Positions 1 to 6,734 of a stretch of DNA of 10,592 nt are shown here, one piece after another. The first letter of the stretch is position 1. Each line of letters starts with the position of its first letter. The DNA comes from Sulfurimonas sp. (lineage in GTDB: Bacteria; Campylobacterota; Campylobacteria; Campylobacterales; Sulfurimonadaceae): the NCBI GenBank assembly GCA_027858865.1, contig JAQIBW010000235.1:1-10592 (forward strand). The letters run 5' to 3'. Both the position numbers and the translations under genes were made by a program. The notes below the pieces were generated by a model. That model was not told the DNA's origin. It saw only the letters and a program-made list of their open reading frames with translations, and ran no database searches.

Positions 1-1
1 G

Positions 2-508
2 TACATAGGAACTGCAATTTTAGGATTTTTATTTTTTAAGTTTTTCAAGAAAAATGAACTATATCAACAAAGATTTCTTTTTTTACTTTACATCAATCTT
101 TTCTCTGGGATTATTAGTTTAGTTTTAAAACAGCTTTTTGGTCGCATCAGACCATGGGGGTTTAGAAATGGTAATGATGATTACGGTTTTTTACTGTTTC
201 AAAATTGGGATATGGGGTTTTTAGAGAAGATGAAGTACCACTATGTTACTTTGATGGAGTCTCCTACTACTTACTCGTCATTTCCCTCAGGGCATACGAC
301 GACTGTATTTACAGTATTTACATATCTAGTTATTTTATTTCCAAAATATCTATATCTTTGGTTAAGTCTTGCCGTTGTACTTGCCAGCAGTAGATTGCTT
401 GCAAATGATCATTTTGTTAGCGATATCTTAGCCGGTATTATGATTGGTACAATCTCAACTATGTTTTTATATTCTAAATTAAGGAGAAAAATTGAAAAAG
501 TTTCTTAA
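2..508 (+). CDS. PAP2-family membrane phosphatase, 5'-truncated
   Basis: The frame is open from the window edge, so the N-terminus is missing; 168 residues remain. All three signature motifs of the PAP2 (type 2 phosphatidic acid phosphatase) superfamily are visible. They are KX6RP (KQLFGRIRP, residues 43-51 of the fragment), PSGH (95-98) and SRX5HX3D (S130, R131, H137, D141). The last His is the family's phospho-acceptor nucleophile and the PSGH His is the general acid. Hydrophobic stretches at about 25-42, 101-120 and 142-157 fit an integral membrane enzyme with a periplasmic active site. Family members dephosphorylate phosphatidic acid, phosphatidylglycerol-phosphate, undecaprenyl pyrophosphate or lipid A, and the sequence does not decide which. 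The last 17 nt overlap the next phosphatase gene, implying translational coupling. An internal Met at 212 lies after the first motif, so it cannot be the true start. Confidence 0.93.
   Translation, partial: YIGTAILGFLFFKFFKKNELYQQRFLFLLYINLFSGIISLVLKQLFGRIRPWGFRNGNDDYGFLLFQNWDMGFLEKMKYHYVTLMESPTTYSSFPSGHTTTVFTVFTYLVILFPKYLYLWLSLAVVLASSRLLANDHFVSDILAGIMIGTISTMFLYSKLRRKIEKVS
481..486 (+). promoter_or_regulatory. Shine-Dalgarno AAGGAG that fixes the TTG start at 492
   Basis: A near-perfect AAGGAG lies five bases before TTG at 492, inside the 3' end of the PAP2 gene. It supports the non-ATG start and coupling to the upstream gene. Confidence 0.75.
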
Positions 509-1799
509 AAGAACACTGCTTGTCTTATTTATTATTGCTTCAATATATGGAGTTGGTAGGTTAGGTGTAGTAACTTATGATAGTTACGTTTTTGTTCCAA
601 GAGAGCCATATGCTGTTATGCAAACTCAGAACTCCATAACTGTTAAATGGCAAAGCAATGAGTTTGAAGTAGGTTCATTGGAATATGGTTTTTTCTCTGA
701 TGCTCTTAACAAAAGTATAAAAGATAAGAAAAAGACGAAAAAACATTCTATAACAATCTCAGGATTAAATGAGTGTACAAAGTACTACTATAAAGTAAAT
801 TCTGACTCACTAGCCATAGACAATGAAAACAGAAGCTTCACTACTCTATGTAAAAATGCAGATTCTCAAAAGATATGGGTTATCGGAGATAGTGGAAAAT
901 CTGGCAAGGATCAAGACAGAGTTTACAAGCAGATGCTTACACAAATAGATAATGATTTTAGCAAGCTTGATATGTGGGTTCTTCTTGGTGATAACGCGTA
1001 CACAAGCGGTACTCAAAAACAATACAATAAAAACCTTTTCACGCCATATAAAGAGCTTGTAAAAAGATTTGTGCCTTGGGCTATTATTGGTAATCATGAT
1101 GCAAGAAGATGGGCTTTTTACAATATATGGGATTTTCCTACAAATGGTGAAAGTGGTGGTGAACCAAGTGCTGATGAAAGGTACTACTCTATAGATAATG
1201 GGAACTTACATCTTGTAATGTTAGACTCTGAGATGCGACGCATAGATACAAACAGTGATATGGCTGCGTGGCTTAGAAAAGATCTGAGTAAAAACACAAA
1301 ACCATGGGTTGTTGTTGCTCTTCATACTCCACCATATACAGATGGCGGTCACGATTCAGACAGTGACTACGATAGTGGTGGACGTATGAAAAAAGTAAGA
1401 GAAAACCTTGTACCTATCTTTGATGAGTATGGTGTTGACCTAGTTCTTAGTGGACACTCTCATGATTATGAACGCTCAAAACTCATAGTAAATCACACAG
1501 GTAAAAGTAAAAGTTTCAACAAGCAAAACATCGTTCAAGATGCTAAGAGTTGTTATACAAAGTCTATTAAACCAACAAAAGACAGCGGAACAATCTATCA
1601 AGTTTGTGGGTCATCTTCTAAGCTTGACAATGCAGATTTAAAACACCCTGCTCTACCTTTTGCATTTCAAAAGATGGGTTCATTAATGCTAGATATCACT
1701 CCAACAACTCTAAGTTCAAAGTTCATCAGTATAGATGGGAAAATATTGGACAAATTTATAATCAAAAAAGACAAAACTTCATGTGAAGGTATTAAATGA
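492..1799 (+). CDS. Membrane-anchored purple acid phosphatase-type metallophosphoesterase
   Basis: The 435-residue protein opens with a basic tip and a hydrophobic stretch (about 8-26), a signal peptide or anchor that places the enzyme in the periplasm. Residues about 36-118 resemble the fibronectin-like N-terminal domain of purple acid phosphatases. The catalytic domain carries the five metal-binding blocks in order: GDSG (132-135), GDNAY (166-170), GNHD (200-203), VALH within HTPP (H278) and GHSHDYER (321-328). Y170 matches the iron-ligating Tyr that gives these binuclear enzymes their colour. Five cysteines (95, 120, 354, 372, 431) could form disulfides. Family members hydrolyse phosphomonoesters, sometimes phosphodiesters; the substrate here is unknown. 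It starts at TTG inside the PAP2 gene and ends in an ATGA overlap with glmU, so the three are probably co-transcribed. Whether the N-terminal segment is cleaved is uncertain. Confidence 0.9.
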   Translation: MKKFLKRTLLVLFIIASIYGVGRLGVVTYDSYVFVPREPYAVMQTQNSITVKWQSNEFEVGSLEYGFFSDALNKSIKDKKKTKKHSITISGLNECTKYYYKVNSDSLAIDNENRSFTTLCKNADSQKIWVIGDSGKSGKDQDRVYKQMLTQIDNDFSKLDMWVLLGDNAYTSGTQKQYNKNLFTPYKELVKRFVPWAIIGNHDARRWAFYNIWDFPTNGESGGEPSADERYYSIDNGNLHLVMLDSEMRRIDTNSDMAAWLRKDLSKNTKPWVVVALHTPPYTDGGHDSDSDYDSGGRMKKVRENLVPIFDEYGVDLVLSGHSHDYERSKLIVNHTGKSKSFNKQNIVQDAKSCYTKSIKPTKDSGTIYQVCGSSSKLDNADLKHPALPFAFQKMGSLMLDITPTTLSSKFISIDGKILDKFIIKKDKTSCEGIK

Positions 1800-3097
1800 G
1801 TAAAGACCAAATAAGTATAGTAATTTTAGCTGCGGGAAAAGGTTCTCGTATGAAATCTCCAAAAGCAAAAGTTCTTCACAGCATCTGTGGAAAACCTATG
1901 CTTTACCATATCATAAAATCTTCTTTAGAGATTTCAGATGATATTACAGTGGTAGTGGCTCACCAAAAAGATGCAGTCATAGAGCTTATAAGTTCTTTGT
2001 TTAACAACATTCACTTTGTAGTCCAAGATGCTGATAACTTCCCTGGAACCGGCGGAGCTATGATGGGCGTGAAAGCGAAGAATGAAAAAGTTTTAGTTCT
2101 AAATGGAGATATGCCTCTTATCACTGCAAATGCACTTCAAGGTTTTTTAAACACAGATGCAGACATTATCATGTCTATTTTTGACCTTGAAGATCCGGAT
2201 GGTTATGGTCGTGTAATCATAGAAGATGGTCATGTTCAACGTATTGTAGAACAAAAAGATGCTTCTATATTTGAGCTAAAAGTAACAAGTGTAAATGCTG
2301 GAATCTACGCATTTTCAAAAAGTGTCATAGAAAAGTATATTCCACTTCTAAGTAACGAGAATGCTCAAAAAGAATATTATCTTACTGATGTTATATCTAT
2401 GGCAAAAGCAGATGGTCTAAACATCTCTCCACTTTTAGTAGATGAAGTAAACTTCAAGGGTGTAAACTCCAAAAAAGATCTAGCTGATGCTGAAGTTATT
2501 ATGCAAGACAAGATAAAAACAGCTTGGATGAATGCAGGTGTAATTATGCAACTACCTTCTACTATTTACATCGAAGAAGGTGTAACTTTTGAGGGCGAGT
2601 GTACCATTGAAAATGCTTGTCGTATTACGGGCAATACTCTTATACAAAACTCTCACATAAAAGCCGGGAGTGTTGTTGAAGACTCTATCGTTAAAAACTC
2701 TGACGTAGGTCCTTTAGCGCATCTTCGCCCTGCTTCTTACTTAGAAAATACTCACATAGGAAACTTTGTAGAAGTTAAAAAGAGTTCTCTAAAGGGTGTA
2801 AAAGCCGGACATTTAAGTTACATAGGGGATGCTCAGGTCGATGAAGGAACAAACATTGGTGCGGGTGTCATTACTTGTAACTATGACGGTATAAAAAAAT
2901 ATCAGACTATCATCGGTAAAAATGTTTTTGTGGGAAGTGACTCTCAGTTAGTTGCACCTGTACAAATCGAAGACGATGTAATGATAGCAGCAGGAACAAC
3001 AGTTACTAGAGGTAAAGTTGAAAAAGGTTCATTAGCTATTAGCCGAACAAAGCTTAGAACTGTTAAAGATTTTTATTATAAGTTTTTTGGAAGATAA
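1796..3097 (+). CDS. glmU: Bifunctional GlcN-1-P acetyltransferase / GlcNAc-1-P uridylyltransferase
   Basis: GlmU makes UDP-GlcNAc in two steps in the cytoplasm: acetyl-CoA-dependent acetylation of glucosamine-1-phosphate, then uridylyl transfer from UTP. The product feeds peptidoglycan and LPS. The N-terminal pyrophosphorylase domain has LAAGKGSRM (11-19), K25 in KVLH, a GTGGA nucleotide loop (84-88), LNGD with D105 and N224 in KGVN; D105 and N224 match the family's Mg-binding pair. Residues from about 250 form the left-handed beta-helix with isoleucine-patch hexapeptides. It includes RPASYL (311-316), the catalytic-His block KAGHLSYIGDA (H339) and NIGAGVITCNYDG (353-365). At 433 residues it is slightly shorter than the roughly 456 of E. 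coli, with the loss near the C-terminus. The start ATG overlaps the upstream stop as ATGA, with GAAGG at 1785-1789 as ribosome binding site. Confidence 0.98.
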   Translation: MSKDQISIVILAAGKGSRMKSPKAKVLHSICGKPMLYHIIKSSLEISDDITVVVAHQKDAVIELISSLFNNIHFVVQDADNFPGTGGAMMGVKAKNEKVLVLNGDMPLITANALQGFLNTDADIIMSIFDLEDPDGYGRVIIEDGHVQRIVEQKDASIFELKVTSVNAGIYAFSKSVIEKYIPLLSNENAQKEYYLTDVISMAKADGLNISPLLVDEVNFKGVNSKKDLADAEVIMQDKIKTAWMNAGVIMQLPSTIYIEEGVTFEGECTIENACRITGNTLIQNSHIKAGSVVEDSIVKNSDVGPLAHLRPASYLENTHIGNFVEVKKSSLKGVKAGHLSYIGDAQVDEGTNIGAGVITCNYDGIKKYQTIIGKNVFVGSDSQLVAPVQIEDDVMIAAGTTVTRGKVEKGSLAISRTKLRTVKDFYYKFFGR

Positions 3098-3107
3098 ATT
3101 TTATAAT
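3070..3107 (+). promoter_or_regulatory. Candidate sigma-70 promoter for the first chemoreceptor gene
   Basis: A consensus TATAAT sits at 3102-3107, just after the glmU stop, preceded by T-rich runs at 3070-3075 and 3083-3088. This resembles the epsilonproteobacterial vegetative promoter, which relies on T-rich upstream DNA rather than a fixed -35 box. It would leave an untranslated leader of about 85 nt. There is no clear sigma-28 (FliA) or sigma-54 motif here. AT-rich DNA gives such matches by chance, so this is a weak call. Confidence 0.3.
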
Positions 3108-3197
3108 AGTCTTGGAAAAATACTAATTATTAGATAAAAAACATTCCAAATTTAACAGTACCACTCTAAATCTAACACTCAAACATTTAGGAATAGC

Positions 3198-4637
3198 ATG
3201 AATAATTCAACACTACAAAATGTTGCCAACTCGAATCTACTGCAACTAATTATATTTATCTTAGGCTTTGGTATAGAGAGCTTTGTTCTTGGTTTCTCTA
3301 TCACTCTTCTCGTTATAACAATCATTCATATTAGTTTAGCACTATATCTACGCTCACAACTGATGATAGTTAAAGAGTCTGTTGAGGCTGTTACAATTTC
3401 TATGGATAAAGTAAGTAAGGGTGACTTTGATACAGTTGCTCTGGAAATTGGCAAAGGCGAGACTTACGAATTGGGTCATGAGTTTAACTCAATGATGAAA
3501 CAGTTAGGTAACTACATGCTAGAGACTACTAAAGCGGTTCAAATAGCTGAAGATACAAGTACGTCTTACTATGCAAACACAGATGGGTTAAACAAAGTTT
3601 TTAAAGAAGCTGCAGATGCTATAAATCAGTCGGTAAAAACCATTGAAGCCGGATATAAAGCACAAATAAGAGGAAACTTTACTGAAAAGCTCCATGACCT
3701 TGGTGGTGGTATTGCTCATGGTTTAACACAGATTCAAAATAACCTTTTAACTAATTCTGATGAAGTAGATAGAATCTCGAAAATGTCTGAGCAAACATCA
3801 ACAGAAGCAAGCCAAAGTTTAGATTCTATGCAGAATGTATTGGAAATGTTTAACCATTTAACCCAAAAAGTATCTGCTACAAATGAGAACATAAATTCTC
3901 TATCTGAGAGATCAAATGAGATATCAGCTATTGCTGACATCATTAAAGACATTGCAGAACAAACTAATCTTCTGGCATTAAATGCTGCCATTGAAGCTGC
4001 TCGTGCAGGTGAGCATGGACGTGGATTTGCTGTTGTTGCAGATGAAGTTAGAAAACTGGCTGAGCGTACTCAAAAATCTACTCAAGAGATATCTGTTACT
4101 ATTCAAACTCTGCAACAAGAGACTCAGGAAATACAAACAAACGCAGAAGACATGTCTGAAATAGCGAACAATGCAACTCTCGCTATCGATGATTTTGCAA
4201 CTACCTTAGATAGCTTTCAGACTAATGCTCAAAGCTCATCAGAATATGCAGGATTTATCCGTGATTCACTATTTATGGTGCTTGTAAAGATCGATCATAT
4301 TTTATTTAAATCAAATGCTTATGCATCTGTTATTGCTCAAAAAAGTGTATCAAAATTTAGCGATCATAAAGAGTGTCGTCTAGGTAAATGGTACTTTAGC
4401 AAAGGCAAAGAGAGATATGGTCATACTAAAAACTTTGCAAGCATAGACGTTCCACATGCACTTGTACATGGAAATGTACAAAAAAATATAGCACTGATAG
4501 ATGAAGACAAAATACTTAGCAAAGAAAATGAAACTACAATTATTAACAACTTCACTTCCATGGAAGAACAAAGCGATAAACTATTTGTTCTGTTAGATGC
4601 AGTTGTTAGCGAGCTAGACCCTATAAACAAAAAATAG
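3198..4637 (+). CDS. Chemoreceptor (MCP) with membrane hairpin and C-terminal CZB zinc-binding domain
   Basis: The 479-residue protein has two adjoining hydrophobic helices (about 14-32 and 34-52) with almost no loop between them, so it lacks a periplasmic sensor. A HAMP-like segment follows (about 55-113), then a second HAMP-like stretch ending near 186. The conserved CheA/CheW-contacting tip runs from EQTNLLALNAAIEAARAGE (254-272) to VADEVRKLAERTQ (280-292). The C-terminal 360-440 region matches the CZB (chemoreceptor zinc-binding) domain: H367, C393 in CRLGKWY, H420 and H424 form the expected three-His, one-Cys zinc site. In known CZB receptors such as Helicobacter TlpD, this site links zinc and the redox state of the Cys to signalling. 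The sensing is therefore probably cytoplasmic. AGGA at 3189-3192 precedes the ATG by five bases. No C-terminal CheR-tether pentapeptide is seen. Confidence 0.93.
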   Translation: MNNSTLQNVANSNLLQLIIFILGFGIESFVLGFSITLLVITIIHISLALYLRSQLMIVKESVEAVTISMDKVSKGDFDTVALEIGKGETYELGHEFNSMMKQLGNYMLETTKAVQIAEDTSTSYYANTDGLNKVFKEAADAINQSVKTIEAGYKAQIRGNFTEKLHDLGGGIAHGLTQIQNNLLTNSDEVDRISKMSEQTSTEASQSLDSMQNVLEMFNHLTQKVSATNENINSLSERSNEISAIADIIKDIAEQTNLLALNAAIEAARAGEHGRGFAVVADEVRKLAERTQKSTQEISVTIQTLQQETQEIQTNAEDMSEIANNATLAIDDFATTLDSFQTNAQSSSEYAGFIRDSLFMVLVKIDHILFKSNAYASVIAQKSVSKFSDHKECRLGKWYFSKGKERYGHTKNFASIDVPHALVHGNVQKNIALIDEDKILSKENETTIINNFTSMEEQSDKLFVLLDAVVSELDPINKK

Positions 4638-4705
4638 ATTTTATACATATTTTACAAAGAACAGCTACACTCCACAATATTTTATTATATTAAGGGGCGT
4701 AGCCT

Positions 4706-6688
4706 ATGTCTACAAAGAACTTTACACTTTTAAACAAACTTCTCATCGCACTAATTCCGATTATACTTATTGCTTTTATTATACTCGCATTTATCATGTA
4801 CAAGCAGGTAAATTCTATACAGAGCAATATATACAACAAAGAAGAATTCTTACTAAAGAGTGATATTAAAAAAGATCTAACCACAAAACTAGAGGCACTA
4901 AAAAACATAGTTATCGCTATCTCAAACAACGGTCTTGTAGTTAACAGCATGTACGATGAAAACCGTGAGTTGATTTTTAGTGAAATATTTAAACTAAGAG
5001 AAGCTTTAACTTCAAGCAACTCTTTTAAAAATCCTCTCATCCAAGTAGTTGACCTTATGAGTACGTCGTATGTTAAGTCTTGGGATAAAAGAGCTTACGG
5101 GGCAAACGTCGGTATGCGTAACAGCATAAAAGTAGTTCAGAAAAAGATGAAACCCTTTGTCGGCTCAGAAGTAACTAGAGGTGGTCTTATGATGGTTGCA
5201 ACTGCACCACTTATGTATGTTGTTGAAGATGAAGAGGATGAGTACATAGGAAGTGTTGACTTCATCCTACGTTTTAACACTCTCATCTACAAAAAGAACG
5301 ACCCAAAAGATACTCGTGACCTGCTTATTCTTGTCGATAAAAAGTACCTAGAAACTGCACAGTACGTAAAAGACCCAACAACTGTTGGTTCTTACTATGT
5401 TGACCAGGGAGATGATAAACCAAACAAAGCATTTCTAGATGCTGCATCTGCTATTGATTTAGATGCACTAAAAGCCAATGGTCATATAACAGATAAGAAG
5501 TACTTCTATACTTATGAAAATATCAAAGATAATGATGGAAAAAACATAGGTATATTTCTTTTAGCTAAACCCTTAAATGAAGTAAAAGCAACAGCACAAG
5601 AGGCTAGTGAAGCACTTGTTTTTCTTATCATCATCTTCTTTATAGCAATTATTATTATTTTAGCTATTTTGATTTTTGCAACAAAAGCACTAATTCTTTC
5701 TCCACTTGATGAACTGACAGGAATCGCAAAAGATATCTCTAGTGGTAGAGGAGACTTGACAAAAAGACTTGTTGAGAGATCAAACGATGAGATAGGTAAG
5801 ACTTCAAACTACTTTAATCTATTTATAAAAAAAGTGCAAGATATGGTTTCAAAAGTTATGTTCTCAGGGCAAAAAACATATGAAGACATAGAAGATGTTA
5901 CACAAAACCTAGTTCAGATAAATGAACGTATGAGTCTAGAAAGAGACTTTCTTCATAAAGCTACAAACTTAGGTGCAGATGTTCAAAACATACTTAAAGA
6001 GTCACTAAATGACTCCATCGAGACAAGTAACAAAGTAAATCTTGCCGTTGATAACCTCTCGTGCGCACATGAAGACATCATAAAACTTGTAGCATCTGTA
6101 AACAGTGTCTCTGAGAAAGAAAATGAAATAGCACTCTCACTTGCAGAACTAAGCAAAGATGCTGAAAATGTAAAGTCAGTTCTAAACATCATAGTTGAGA
6201 TAGCAGACCAGACAAATCTACTAGCACTTAATGCAGCCATAGAAGCGGCTCGTGCAGGAGAACATGGACGTGGGTTTGCAGTTGTTGCAGATGAAGTTAG
6301 AAAGCTTGCAGAACGTACGCAGAACTCTCTTACGGAGATAAACGCGACCATAAATGTCATAGTTCAGTCCATCGTAGACTCAAGTACTCAGATAGACCTA
6401 AATGCAAAGTCAGTCGTACAACTTGTCCAACACACTACCAATGTAAAAGACAAGATACTAGATAGTTCTGAGTACATCCAAGAAGCATCTACTATGGCTA
6501 AAAACTCAGAGAATGTTTCAAAAAATCTTGCCCAAAACACAAGAAGCATCATCGAAAACATTGGCGATGTAGATAAACTCTCTACTCAGAACAAAGGTTC
6601 TTTAGAAGAGATAGGACTAAAAGTGAAAAAGGTACAAGATAGTGCTCACGACTTAAATGAGCAACTAGGACTATTTAAAGTTCAGTAA
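4706..6688 (+). CDS. Chemoreceptor (MCP) with periplasmic Cache-type sensor
   Basis: The 660-residue receptor has TM1 at about 11-31 and TM2 at about 303-328. The roughly 270-residue periplasmic region between them fits a double Cache sensor. The TRGGLMMVATAPLMYVVE stretch (157-174), followed by IGSVDFILRFN, resembles dCache_3-type domains that bind small ligands; the ligand cannot be read from sequence. HAMP covers about 330-382 (SPLDELTGIAKDI, then GDLTKRL and NDEIG). The signalling tip is DQTNLLALNAAIEAARAGEH (501-520) through VADEVRKLAERTQ (527-539). About 140 residues flank the tip on each side, roughly 20 heptads, which points to a long (40H-like) receptor class, unlike its neighbour. 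The C-terminus (LGLFKVQ) lacks a CheR/CheB tether. The start has AAGGGG at 4692-4697, eight bases upstream. It lies 68 nt after the first receptor, in the same orientation. Confidence 0.94.
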   Translation: MSTKNFTLLNKLLIALIPIILIAFIILAFIMYKQVNSIQSNIYNKEEFLLKSDIKKDLTTKLEALKNIVIAISNNGLVVNSMYDENRELIFSEIFKLREALTSSNSFKNPLIQVVDLMSTSYVKSWDKRAYGANVGMRNSIKVVQKKMKPFVGSEVTRGGLMMVATAPLMYVVEDEEDEYIGSVDFILRFNTLIYKKNDPKDTRDLLILVDKKYLETAQYVKDPTTVGSYYVDQGDDKPNKAFLDAASAIDLDALKANGHITDKKYFYTYENIKDNDGKNIGIFLLAKPLNEVKATAQEASEALVFLIIIFFIAIIIILAILIFATKALILSPLDELTGIAKDISSGRGDLTKRLVERSNDEIGKTSNYFNLFIKKVQDMVSKVMFSGQKTYEDIEDVTQNLVQINERMSLERDFLHKATNLGADVQNILKESLNDSIETSNKVNLAVDNLSCAHEDIIKLVASVNSVSEKENEIALSLAELSKDAENVKSVLNIIVEIADQTNLLALNAAIEAARAGEHGRGFAVVADEVRKLAERTQNSLTEINATINVIVQSIVDSSTQIDLNAKSVVQLVQHTTNVKDKILDSSEYIQEASTMAKNSENVSKNLAQNTRSIIENIGDVDKLSTQNKGSLEEIGLKVKKVQDSAHDLNEQLGLFKVQ

Positions 6689-6702
6689 GTATTAGATACC
6701 AT

Positions 6703-6730
6703 ATCCTAATTTATTTTGTTAAATTAGGAT
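6703..6730 (+). promoter_or_regulatory. Perfect 11-bp inverted repeat covering the sbcD ribosome binding site
   Basis: ATCCTAATTTA (6703-6713), a six-base loop, and TAAATTAGGAT (6720-6730) form a perfect hairpin between the chemoreceptor stop and the sbcD start. The 3' arm contains AGGA (6726-6729), the only Shine-Dalgarno candidate for TTG at 6735. Folding would therefore mask the sbcD ribosome binding site. Only three Ts follow the stem and it is AT-rich, so it is at best a weak intrinsic terminator for the receptor gene. A protein-binding palindrome is another possibility. Confidence 0.6.
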
Positions 6731-6734
6731 TTAC

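Noticed and set aside
205..393. 62-residue open frame on the + strand
   Set aside because: It overlaps the PAP2 motifs out of frame and lacks a ribosome binding site.
3098..3197. CTAATTATTAG at about 3123-3133 as a glmU terminator
   Set aside because: The stem is only five A-T-rich pairs with a one-base loop and no T run follows, so it is not a credible hairpin. The rest of this 100-base gap shows only the weak promoter candidate.
4638..4705. TATACA at 4642-4647 as a promoter for the second chemoreceptor
   Set aside because: No supporting upstream element, sigma-28 or sigma-54 motif is visible, and such hexamers are common by chance in this AT-rich DNA.
4690..5040. 116-residue open frame on the - strand
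   Set aside because: It lies wholly opposite the well-supported receptor N-terminus and shows low-complexity hydrophobic composition from the complementary strand.
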